From: JBDTDV01 sp039922875
Lineage (GTDB): Bacteria; Actinomycetota; Actinomycetes; Actinomycetales; Microbacteriaceae
Assembly (NCBI GenBank): GCA_039922875.1
Contig: JBDTDV010000050.1
Span: forward strand, 1 to 46,042
Direction: 5' to 3'
Length of the DNA: 46,042 nt
Part shown: positions 32,088-39,575 of the stretch, in pieces
Numbering within the stretch: position 1 is the stretch's first letter
How the letters are laid out: each line of letters begins with the position of its first letter
Made by a program: the position numbers and the translations under genes
Notes under the pieces: model-generated
Told to the model about the DNA's origin: nothing
The model's input: only the letters and a program-made list of their open reading frames with translations
Databases searched by the model: none

Positions 32088-34493
32088 CTATTCGTGATAC
32101 TTGATTGCGTGCAACACATTGCCCGGGGTGAGCGGCATCTTCCGAATCGTGACGCCCAACGGGGCAAGAGCGTTGTGCACTGCGTTCGATAACGCAGCCT
32201 GAGCACCGCCGATGCCCGCTTCTCCCGCACCCTTGAGCCCGAGCGCCGTGTAGGGACTCGGGGTTATCTGGTGTCTGGTCTCGATCATCGGAAGGTCGCT
32301 TGCCCGTGGCATCAAATAGGATTTGAAACCGTCTGTGGCAAGCGCCCCCGTCTGCGGATCATGGATCGACTGTTCCATCAGCCCCGCGCCGATCCCCATC
32401 GCGATCGCACCCTCCATCTGCCCCTCCACGAAGCGTGGGTTGATGACGGTTCCGCAATCGTGCACGACCCCGTAGCGCTGCAGATCGATTTTTCCGGTGT
32501 CGATGTCCACTTCAACCAGGGCGACATGAACGGCATTGGAATACGTCGGATAGATATTGATCTTTCCGTCGGCGTCGGGCAGCTGCTGGATATTACCCGG
32601 CTGATAGGTCCTGGTGGACTCCAGCGGCGGCTCCACGCCGGTTGCCGTGGCGAAGGCCAGCGTGTAGACGGTGTACGCCACATCGGCCAATGCGACCGAT
32701 CGCGACGGATCGTCGATACTCCTGGCGAAGCCCCCGCCGAGCTCGATGTCGGTGTTCTCGGTCTGCAGCATCCGGGATGCCACCTCGACCAGCTTCACCC
32801 GGATGTCACGGGCGGCGAGATAGGCGGCGTTGCCACCGGTGACCATGCTGCGTCCGCTGTAGTTGCCGAATCCGTATGGCGACAAGGTGGTGTCGCCCTG
32901 GAAGATCTTGGCATCCGACATCTCGACGCCGAGCTCGTCCACCACAATTTGCAGGATCGAGGTGTCATTCCCACCACCGGGGGTGGTCACACCAGTCAGC
33001 ACGGTCACCTCGCCCGAGGGGCTCATCTTGACCGTAGAGGTGTCGAAGCCTCCGACGAGGGTTCCGGGAATGTCGCCGGACTCCGGGGTGAGTTCGAATG
33101 CGAACCCGATCCCGAGGTAGCGGCCCTGCGCCAGAAGGCGCATCTGCTCGGCTCGCACCTGGTCCAGGCCGATCAATTCAATGGCCTTATCGAGGGCGGC
33201 GTGGTAATCACCCGAGTCGATGTTGAGTCCGCCGGCAGTCTTGTACGGAAATTCGTGGGATTGGATCAGATTGCGTCGACGCACCTCAATCGGGTCCATA
33301 TCCAGGCGAAGTGCCACCATGTCGATGATTCGCTCCATAACGAGGTTCGAGGCCTCTTTGCCGAACCCGCGCGCCGCGTTCCATGGACTCTTGTTCGTTG
33401 TCACCACGGAGGCGAGAACATCGGTATTGCTGATCTTGTATCCGGTGGGCAACGACATCGCGGTGAGAAAGGCCATCCCCCAGCCGGGAGGCGCTCCCAG
33501 TGCACCGACGTTAGCGACGAAGTGATCTTTCAGGGCTGAGATCGTGCCGTTCGAGTTGAACCCGACCGTGAACCGGTGCATTTGTTCCCGAGCCCCGATC
33601 AGCAGCGTCTCGCTGCGGTCCTCGATCCACTTCACCGGCTTGCCGGACAGTCGACTGAGCAGACAGACCAAAGACTCTTCAGGATGGCCGTGCATCTTCA
33701 GGCCGAATGCGCCGCCTACCGTGGGAGCTATCACCCGGACCTCGGACTCCCTGACCCGCAGCGCACGCGAGAGCACCCAACGCAACGGATGCGGGTTCTG
33801 CGACGCTCCATAGAAGGTGTAGTTGTGCGTATGTTCGTCCCACACCGCCACATAACCACGGGGTTCCATCGGTTGCGTAGAGTAGCGCTGAATCCGCAGC
33901 TCGTCCTCGATCACGTAATCCGCCGCGGCGAAAGCGGCTTCGGGATCACCGCTGGTGAACGGGATCTGGATCACCACATTGTCATCCCACTGTTCGTACA
34001 GCCGAGCCGCGTCTTCCTTCATCGCCTCCTCGGCGTCGAGGACGAACGGCAACTGCTCGTACTCGACCTTGATCAACTCGACGGCAGCCTCGGCGTTCTG
34101 TCGCGAGTCGGCCACCACCGCCGCAACCGGCTCGCCAACGTACACGACCTTTCCCAGTGCCAGACACCGCACGTCTGTGGTCTTGCCGCCAAACGCTTCC
34201 GGGCTGATGAAATGCGGGATCGGGTCGCTGTGCTCGGCAGCCTCGGCTCCGGACAGCGCGAACTCGACGCCTTCTGCGTTGCGCGCCACGCTGAGATCGA
34301 CAGACGTGATCCGAGCGTGCGGATACGGGCTCCGAAGGATACCGGCGAAATGCATGCCCGGGATTCGAACATCGTCGACATAAATCATCTCACCGCGAAG
34401 GAATTGCTCGCCATTGTGCTTGCGTTCAGAGGTGCCGACCAATCGCGAAGTCCGTGAGTCTCGCGAAGTGCTTGAGTCAACTTTGACTGTCAT
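32088..34493 (-). CDS. Molybdenum hydroxylase large (Mo-cofactor) subunit (minus operon)
   Basis: The 801-residue catalytic subunit. The N-terminal a/b hammerhead domain contains RGEMIYVDDVRIPGMHFAGI. Molybdopterin-binding signatures are GGAFGLKMH and the RGFG loop in WNAARGFGKEASN. The catalytic Glu is Glu758 in GLKGAGEAGIGG. The CO dehydrogenase loop AYxCSFR is absent, so it is a hydroxylase of an unidentified N-heterocycle, purine or aldehyde. The ATG at 34493 is preferred over the TTG four codons upstream because TTGTAT, a weak -10, ends six bases before it and no ribosome-binding site is seen. It leads the L-M-S operon and diverges from a second hydroxylase. Confidence 0.94.
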   Translation of the reverse strand: MTVKVDSSTSRDSRTSRLVGTSERKHNGEQFLRGEMIYVDDVRIPGMHFAGILRSPYPHARITSVDLSVARNAEGVEFALSGAEAAEHSDPIPHFISPEAFGGKTTDVRCLALGKVVYVGEPVAAVVADSRQNAEAAVELIKVEYEQLPFVLDAEEAMKEDAARLYEQWDDNVVIQIPFTSGDPEAAFAAADYVIEDELRIQRYSTQPMEPRGYVAVWDEHTHNYTFYGASQNPHPLRWVLSRALRVRESEVRVIAPTVGGAFGLKMHGHPEESLVCLLSRLSGKPVKWIEDRSETLLIGAREQMHRFTVGFNSNGTISALKDHFVANVGALGAPPGWGMAFLTAMSLPTGYKISNTDVLASVVTTNKSPWNAARGFGKEASNLVMERIIDMVALRLDMDPIEVRRRNLIQSHEFPYKTAGGLNIDSGDYHAALDKAIELIGLDQVRAEQMRLLAQGRYLGIGFAFELTPESGDIPGTLVGGFDTSTVKMSPSGEVTVLTGVTTPGGGNDTSILQIVVDELGVEMSDAKIFQGDTTLSPYGFGNYSGRSMVTGGNAAYLAARDIRVKLVEVASRMLQTENTDIELGGGFARSIDDPSRSVALADVAYTVYTLAFATATGVEPPLESTRTYQPGNIQQLPDADGKINIYPTYSNAVHVALVEVDIDTGKIDLQRYGVVHDCGTVINPRFVEGQMEGAIAMGIGAGLMEQSIHDPQTGALATDGFKSYLMPRASDLPMIETRHQITPSPYTALGLKGAGEAGIGGAQAALSNAVHNALAPLGVTIRKMPLTPGNVLHAIKYHE

Positions 34494-34507
34494 GATGGTA
34501 TACAATC
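34494..34507. promoter_or_regulatory. Operator copy 1: GATGGTATACAATC
   Basis: A 14-bp near-palindrome, GATnGTATACnATC, sits directly upstream of the minus-operon ATG and over its -10. The same element recurs at 34712-34725. TnGTATACnA cores are typical of FCD-class GntR regulators. Confidence 0.6.
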
Positions 34508-34529
34508 AGAAAATATAGATGCCGGTCAA
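34500..34529 (-). promoter_or_regulatory. Promoter of the minus hydroxylase operon
   Basis: On the minus strand TTGACC (34529-34524), an 18-base spacer and TTGTAT (34505-34500) precede the ATG at 34493 by six bases. The -35 is good and the -10 weak, as expected for a regulated promoter. Confidence 0.5.
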
Positions 34530-34690
34530 TAGCCGCTACCAGATTCGTTGAGCATTACGCGAAAATTCGCTATCGGCAAGAAGATTTTCTATTGGCACGT
34601 GAGTTCGTCGATATTCCGCACATCGAGTTCCGCGATATGAGCACGAACAGGTTGATTGGCAGACCAAGCTAAGCCAGAAGCTGCAATCTC
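34530..34690. other. AT-richer spacer between divergent hydroxylase promoters
   Basis: No gene was recognised. The sequence is visibly AT-richer than its surroundings and holds a GCGAA-AA-TTCGC inverted repeat at 34559-34570. An open frame of ~40 codons ending in TAA near 34673 has no usual start and no recognised similarity. Confidence 0.5.
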
Positions 34691-34719
34691 TTGACACCCA
34701 TCACTTCGCGTGGTTGTAT
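34691..34719 (+). promoter_or_regulatory. Promoter of the plus hydroxylase operon
   Basis: A consensus -35 TTGACA (34691-34696), a 17-base spacer and TTGTAT (34714-34719) predict a start near 34726 and a ~60-base 5' UTR before the FAD-subunit ATG at 34785. Confidence 0.6.
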
Positions 34720-34725
34720 ACGATC
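34712..34725. promoter_or_regulatory. Operator copy 2: GGTTGTATACGATC
   Basis: Same GnTnGTATACnATC pattern as 34494-34507, overlapping the -10 of the plus promoter. Binding here would block RNA polymerase. Confidence 0.6.
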
Positions 34726-34754
34726 TGACCGGTCGCATCCACAATGAGGTATCC

Positions 34755-34781
34755 ATGCACCTGCAGTTCAGCCGTGGTTGA
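34755..34781 (+). CDS. Possible eight-residue leader peptide before the plus operon
   Basis: ATG at 34755 has a better ribosome-binding site (GAGGT at 34746-34750) than the main gene. It encodes MHLQFSRG and stops with TGA four bases before the FAD-subunit ATG at 34785, in the same frame. It could couple translation of the main gene, or the TGA could be an evolved or sequencing interruption of a longer N-terminus. Confidence 0.35.
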   Translation: MHLQFSRG

Positions 34782-34784
34782 TTC

Positions 34785-35582
34785 ATGAAGCCCTGCGATT
34801 TTTCGTATCGACGTCCGGGCAGCGTGTCCGAAGCCATCGACCTGCTGCGAAGCGAACCTGCGTCCTTCCCGCTGGCCGGCGGGCAAAGCTTGATGCCGGC
34901 GCTCGCCTTGCGGGAGCAACGTGCCAGCATGTTGGTTGACATAGCAAAACTCGACGAATTGCACGGAGTTTTCTTGACCGATGACACCGTGAGCATCGGG
35001 GCTGCGGTCCCTATGTGGGATCTGGAACGATCCGACCTAGTCCACACTCACCTGCCGTTGCTTGCGCTGGCGCTTTCCACGGTCGGCGCTCCCGGTATTC
35101 GCAGCCGCGCGACTCTCGGTGGGAGCGCGGGGTGGGCCGACTCCACGTCGCAACTTCCGGCGACTCTGGCCGCACTGAACGCAACGATGGTGACATCGTC
35201 ACGTCGGCTGAGTACCGACGAATTCTTCATCAGTTCGGGGCGAACCGCTCTTGACCATGACGAGCTCGTGCTCAGAATCGAGATCTCCACGGTCGGGCGA
35301 CATGGTTACGGACTCCAGCTGGTGCGACGTAGCCACATCACCTGGCCGGTGGCCGGTGCCGCCGCGGTATGTCGAAGCGCCGATTCCTTCCGGGTAGCCC
35401 TGTTCGGTGTCGCGGCCGCCCCGGTCCTCATTGATGCCGCCGGAGCAGCCGACGCTGCGGAACACGCGGCCGGGCTCACCGTGATGTACAGCGATGAGCG
35501 TGCCTCGTCGACGTATCGGCAGTCCGTCATCCCGGTGCTCGCCCGGCGTGCCGTCGAAGACGCCTCGCTAAGGGAGAGCTGA
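34785..35582 (+). CDS. Molybdenum hydroxylase FAD subunit (plus operon)
   Basis: A 265-residue medium subunit. It starts MKPCDFSYRRPGSVSEAIDLL, the usual N-terminus of CoxM-like proteins. The FAD motifs are AGGQSLMPALALRE (~31-44) and ATLGGSAGWADSTSQLPATL (~109-128). No Shine-Dalgarno sequence precedes the ATG; instead a short ORF with a good site ends four bases upstream. The TGA stop overlaps the next ATG (TGATG). It is the first gene of the M-S-L order, the order also used by cox and many heteroaromatic hydroxylase operons. Confidence 0.93.
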   Translation: MKPCDFSYRRPGSVSEAIDLLRSEPASFPLAGGQSLMPALALREQRASMLVDIAKLDELHGVFLTDDTVSIGAAVPMWDLERSDLVHTHLPLLALALSTVGAPGIRSRATLGGSAGWADSTSQLPATLAALNATMVTSSRRLSTDEFFISSGRTALDHDELVLRIEISTVGRHGYGLQLVRRSHITWPVAGAAAVCRSADSFRVALFGVAAAPVLIDAAGAADAAEHAAGLTVMYSDERASSTYRQSVIPVLARRAVEDASLRES

Positions 35583-36061
35583 TGCCGAAGATCCATGTCG
35601 TGATCAATGACAAACCGATAACGTCGATCGTCGAGGATCGAACCTCCCTGGCCGACTTCTTACGTGAAGAAATCGGGCTGACCGGAACCCGGCTCGGCTG
35701 CGAGCAGGGTGTCTGCGGCGCCTGCACGGTTATCGTTGCGCAACGCCCGGTTCGCAGTTGTCTATTCCTGGCCGCGCAGGCCAACGGGGAACGAATCCAG
35801 ACGATCGAGGGTCTCGCCCCGAGTTCGAGCGAACTTTCAGAGTTGCAGGAGGCGTTCCGGCAGGCACACGGACTGCAATGCGGCTTTTGCACCTCCGGGA
35901 TGCTTCTCACCGCTCACGCGCTTCTGGCTGAAAACCCCGACCCCGACGAGGCGACGATCCGGGACTGGATGCATGGCAATCTGTGCCGATGCACCGGCTA
36001 CCAGCAAATCGTGGAGGCTGTGCGTTTGGCTGCGGAATCGAAAAGGGGCGAGGCATCGTGA
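35582..36061 (+). CDS. Molybdenum hydroxylase small subunit, 2x[2Fe-2S] (plus operon)
   Basis: A 159-residue Fe-S subunit. The first cluster is bound by Cys40, Cys45, Cys48 and Cys60 (GCEQGVCGAC...C), the second by Cys100, Cys103, Cys135 and Cys137 (CGFC...CRC). It overlaps the FAD subunit by one base (TGATG) and the large subunit by four (GTGA), so the three are translated as a coupled set in equal amounts. It is clearly divergent from the minus-strand counterpart, so the two operons are not a recent duplication. Confidence 0.95.
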   Translation: MPKIHVVINDKPITSIVEDRTSLADFLREEIGLTGTRLGCEQGVCGACTVIVAQRPVRSCLFLAAQANGERIQTIEGLAPSSSELSELQEAFRQAHGLQCGFCTSGMLLTAHALLAENPDPDEATIRDWMHGNLCRCTGYQQIVEAVRLAAESKRGEAS

Positions 36062-38490
36062 CGAGGCAGGAGGATCGTCGATTCGTCGGTCGGAACAGGG
36101 CCACCGTTGAATCAGCACGCCATGTTCGCGGGCGCGGAAAGTTCCTCCCGGACCTTCAGTTGCCTGGAATGCTGCATGTCGCGATGGTGCGAAGTCCGCA
36201 TGCCCATGCCAGGATCAGCTCGATCGATACCTCAGCGGCGCTCACCGCGCCCGGCGTCCACGCGGTGATCACCGGCGCCGACGTACTGGCCAGATCCGGT
36301 CCGATCTTCACCCTGGCCGTCCTGCACGATCCCCCGTTGGATATCCCGTTTCCGGCGCTGGCACATGAGAAGGTTCGTCACCGTGGAGAGGCAGTCGCAG
36401 CCGTCGCCGCGACCTCTCGCGCGCTGGCCGAAGATGCCGCAGAGCGCGTCACCGTTCGCTACGAACCCCTGCCGCCGCTCACCACCGCGTCGCAGGCCAT
36501 GGCCGACGGCGCGCCGCTTGTACACGAGGGCCTCCCGGCCAACGTGATCATGCACCGACACTATGACTTCGGCGACGTCGACGACTGTTTCACCCGAGCG
36601 AAGACGATCGTGCGGAGAAAACTCACCTGGGGACGGCAGACCGGGGCGCCGCTGGACACTTTCGGCTGTGTCGTCCAATGGGAGCCCGGCACAGATGAGG
36701 TCACCTTCTGGAGCAATCACCAAAGCAATGTCTTGCTGTGGACGCTGGGCTCCACCCTTTCGGTGCCCTCGCACCGGCTGCGGGGAATTTCCTGCGATAT
36801 CGGCGGCGCATTCGGCGGTAAATTCTGGCAGCCGCGGGCCATGGTGGTCTGCGCGCTGTTGTCCCGTGAGACGGGGCGGCCGGTGCGGTTCGTCGAGGAC
36901 CGCGTCGAGCACTTCGAAGCCGGCGCCAACCATGGCGAAGACCGAACCTACGACGCGGAGCTCGCTCTTGACGAAGACGGCAAGATGCTCGCACTGCGAT
37001 TTGACGTGGTCGAAGACTACGGTTCTGCCTTCGTCTTGGGATCTATCAACAACTCGGAGCCCCTGGCCCAAGCGGTGGGTCCGTACGGAATTCAGGCGGT
37101 CGGGGTCGACTTCACGGCGGTGCTGACGAACAAGGCGCCACAAGCCGCATTCCGTGGGTTCGGCGGAGCCGCGCTCAATTTCCTCTTAGAGCGGATGGCC
37201 GACGCCGCGGCAACCGAGCTCGGCTTGGCGCCGGAGGAGTTCCGCCGCCGCAATCTTCTCAAACCGGAGCAGTTTCCGTATCGCACCCCGACCGGAAACC
37301 TCTACGATTCCGGCGATTACCCGCACGCCCTGGACAAGGCGCTGGCTCTGGCCGATATCGATCGCTGGCGCCGGTACCAGGAAATAGCTCGACAGCGTGG
37401 CCGTGCGGTTGGAATCGGTTTGGCCACCTGCCAGGAACGAAGCGTGCAGGCCGGTAGCGCGTTATGGCTGATGTTCGATCAAAACCATGGCCGGGTCACT
37501 ACCGCCGCGGAAACCGCGACCTGCCGGGTTGACGGGCACGGGCAGGTTCTGGTGGCCCTGCACTCGCCGTCGTTGGGAACTCCGATCGAAACGGTGGCCG
37601 CCACCGTCGCCGCCGAGGAACTCGGGGTGGATCCCGACGACGTGTCTGTCAGCCACCTCGACACCGCAGTCTCCGGCCCGGCAATGGGACCGGTCGCCAG
37701 TCGTATGACCGTTATGCTCTCCGGGGCGGTGGCCGGCGCCATTCAGGAAATTCGCGAAAAGATGCGGCCGATCGCGGCCAGCATCCTGGAAGCGGCGCCG
37801 GAGGATCTCGACTGGGACACGGAGCAAGCCGGCTACCGGGTTCGAGGTGCGCCGGGTGCCATCGCGTCATTGCGTGACATTGCACACGTGGCATATTCAC
37901 AGTCGTCGCGCCTGCCAGAAGGAGCGCGAAGCGGACTGGAATCGACGTACACCTACGACCACCCGATGTCGAGCCTGCCCCAGGGCTCGGACTGGGGGAT
38001 ATTCGCGCCCATTATCGGGCACTCGGTTCATGTTCCGGTTGTCGAGGTCGATCGTGAGACCGGAGAGGTCTCCTTCCTCGATTACGCGGTGGTCCACGAT
38101 TGCGGCACCGTGATGAATCCAGAGGGAGTCCGCGGTCAGCTCATCGGCGGAATCTGCCAGGGAATCGGTAGCGCCCTGTCCGAAGAGCTCCGCTATCAAC
38201 CGGATGGGACGCTCACCGAGCGGGATTTGAGAAGCTACTTCGTACCGACTTTCCTGGACATGCCGAATATCCGCATCGAACACCAGGAAACACCATCACC
38301 ATTTACCTACAACGGAGTCAAAGGCGTCGGTGAGGGTGGTCGGATGGTGGCGCCGGCCGCGGTCGTGTCCGCGGTTGAAGACGCGCTATCGCCATTGGGC
38401 ATCACTATCGACGAAGTACCCGTTACTCCCGAGAAGATCCTTCGTTGGATGCATGAAAGACCCCAGAAAGAAGGGCAGAACAATCACTGA
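36058..38490 (+). CDS. Molybdenum hydroxylase large (Mo-cofactor) subunit (plus operon)
   Basis: An 810-residue catalytic subunit. The GTG at 36058 overlapping the Fe-S stop is chosen over an upstream in-frame start inside that gene. The early RRFVGRNRATVESARHVRGR and MVRSPHAHARI are standard. The Moco signatures are DIGGAFGGKFW and AAFRGFGGAALN, the latter close to the xanthine dehydrogenase RGFGG loop, with no CODH cysteine. The catalytic Glu is Glu759 in GVKGVGEGGRMVAPAAV. The family hydroxylates carbons next to ring nitrogen or aldehydes; the substrate is not assignable. A racemase-like gene overlaps its 3' end by 38 bases. Confidence 0.94.
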   Translation: MTRQEDRRFVGRNRATVESARHVRGRGKFLPDLQLPGMLHVAMVRSPHAHARISSIDTSAALTAPGVHAVITGADVLARSGPIFTLAVLHDPPLDIPFPALAHEKVRHRGEAVAAVAATSRALAEDAAERVTVRYEPLPPLTTASQAMADGAPLVHEGLPANVIMHRHYDFGDVDDCFTRAKTIVRRKLTWGRQTGAPLDTFGCVVQWEPGTDEVTFWSNHQSNVLLWTLGSTLSVPSHRLRGISCDIGGAFGGKFWQPRAMVVCALLSRETGRPVRFVEDRVEHFEAGANHGEDRTYDAELALDEDGKMLALRFDVVEDYGSAFVLGSINNSEPLAQAVGPYGIQAVGVDFTAVLTNKAPQAAFRGFGGAALNFLLERMADAAATELGLAPEEFRRRNLLKPEQFPYRTPTGNLYDSGDYPHALDKALALADIDRWRRYQEIARQRGRAVGIGLATCQERSVQAGSALWLMFDQNHGRVTTAAETATCRVDGHGQVLVALHSPSLGTPIETVAATVAAEELGVDPDDVSVSHLDTAVSGPAMGPVASRMTVMLSGAVAGAIQEIREKMRPIAASILEAAPEDLDWDTEQAGYRVRGAPGAIASLRDIAHVAYSQSSRLPEGARSGLESTYTYDHPMSSLPQGSDWGIFAPIIGHSVHVPVVEVDRETGEVSFLDYAVVHDCGTVMNPEGVRGQLIGGICQGIGSALSEELRYQPDGTLTERDLRSYFVPTFLDMPNIRIEHQETPSPFTYNGVKGVGEGGRMVAPAAVVSAVEDALSPLGITIDEVPVTPEKILRWMHERPQKEGQNNH

Positions 38491-39226
38491 CTCAGTTGGA
38501 TACCGAAAGAAACTGGCGGTGATCATGCCTTCGACCAACACCGTCGTCGAGCACGATTACGCCGCGATGAAGGTGCCCGGGGTCACCAGCCACTTCGGAC
38601 GGATCTATATACCGGATGGGGCAGCCGGCGACAACGATGCGTTTGAGCATTTGATCAGCCAGATCAGGGCAGCCACGAGCGATGCCGTCAAACAGGTGAT
38701 GACCTGCAAACCGGATTACATGGTGATGGGCATGTCGGCCGAGACGTTCTGGGGTGGCAAAGCCGGCAACGAGGCGTTTACCAGGCGGATGAAGGATCTC
38801 TGCGGTCTGGCGGTATCGACCGGCGCCGATGCCTGCCATAACGCGGCAAAGCTCCTGCGGATCCAGCGCATCGCCGTCATTACGCCGTATCAACCGGTCG
38901 CGGATCGGCAGGTAGAAATATTCTTCTCCGAATCCGGACTGGACGTACGAAGAATCAAGGGTCTCAAATGCGCATCGGCAACTGCCATAGCCGAAGTGCC
39001 CGAGGATCGCCTCATTCGCGAACTCCAAGAAATCGACGGCGACGACGTCGACGCCATTGTGCAGGTCGGTACGAACCTCTCGATGCTCCGCGTGGCGGCA
39101 GAAGCAGAGCGATGGCTCGCGAAACCGGTCTTGGCGATCAACGCGGTCACCATGTGGCACGCGCTTCGTGCGAATGGCATCAACGATCAGCTCGTCGGCT
39201 TCGGGCAGCTCTTGGAGCAGCACTAG
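38453..39226 (+). CDS. Maleate isomerase / Asp-Glu racemase-fold protein lacking catalytic cysteines
   Basis: A 257-residue protein of the maleate isomerase / arylmalonate decarboxylase group. The N-terminal YRKKLAVIMPSTNTVVEHDY carries the conserved P-S-x-N. The two sites where family members have catalytic cysteines read VMGMSAETFW (~91-100) and VQVGTNLS (~203-210, normally ..CTN..), so neither cysteine is present. LAINAVTMWHALR is the usual C-terminal motif. The ATG at 38453 is the only in-frame ATG upstream of the fold, overlaps the large subunit by 38 bases and lacks a good ribosome-binding site; a GTG at 38518 would truncate the first strand. It probably acts downstream of, or with, the plus hydroxylase. 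Confidence 0.8.
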   Translation: MKDPRKKGRTITDSVGYRKKLAVIMPSTNTVVEHDYAAMKVPGVTSHFGRIYIPDGAAGDNDAFEHLISQIRAATSDAVKQVMTCKPDYMVMGMSAETFWGGKAGNEAFTRRMKDLCGLAVSTGADACHNAAKLLRIQRIAVITPYQPVADRQVEIFFSESGLDVRRIKGLKCASATAIAEVPEDRLIRELQEIDGDDVDAIVQVGTNLSMLRVAAEAERWLAKPVLAINAVTMWHALRANGINDQLVGFGQLLEQH

Positions 39227-39260
39227 GATCTCTGCGCTCATCCAGCGCAAGGACAACCGG

Positions 39261-39575
39261 CTACTTGGTTGGAGCGGTTTTCAGAGCGCTTTCCAGGCGG
39301 TCCAGCTTACCGGTGAGTTCGCCGGTGAAGCCTGGCCGGATGTCTGCCTTCAGCACCAGCGAAACACGGGTACCGAACGCGCCGACGGCGTCAGTGGCTC
39401 GCTTGACCACGTCGAAAACCTCGTCCCAATCCCCCTCGACGGTGGTGAACATCGAATCGGTGTGGTTGGGCAGCCCACTGTCCCGAACAACCTTCACGGC
39501 TGCGGCAACCGCATCGTGCACCGAATCCCCCGTGTTGTCCCCGCCGCTTGGCGCTACCGAAAATCCCACCAACAT
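39261..39575 (-). CDS. Thiamine-binding protein (MTH1187/YkoF-like)
   Basis: A 104-residue ferredoxin-like-fold protein: MLVGFSVAPSGGDNTGDSVHDAVAAAV..., with SGLPNHTDSMFTTVEGDWDEVFDVV, the pattern of the MTH1187 (formerly DUF77) family. These proteins bind thiamine and are often linked to thiamine uptake. No thiamine transport gene is near. The ATG at 39575 (GGAG site) overlaps the glycosyltransferase stop by one base; a GTG one codon upstream is possible. It converges with the racemase-like gene, 34 bases away, with no clear terminator. Confidence 0.8.
   Translation of the reverse strand: MLVGFSVAPSGGDNTGDSVHDAVAAAVKVVRDSGLPNHTDSMFTTVEGDWDEVFDVVKRATDAVGAFGTRVSLVLKADIRPGFTGELTGKLDRLESALKTAPTK

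Noticed and set aside
34548..34673. ~40-codon open frame in the divergent promoter region
   Set aside because: No standard start codon with a ribosome-binding site and no recognised similarity; could be a gene remnant but not supportable.
30743..38490. Carbon monoxide dehydrogenase (coxMSL) assignment for the molybdenum hydroxylases
   Set aside because: Subunit order M-S-L in the plus operon fits, but neither large subunit has the AYxCSFR (or AYRGAGR) active-site loop; they read AAFRGFGG and NAARGFGK, as in other xanthine dehydrogenase-family enzymes.
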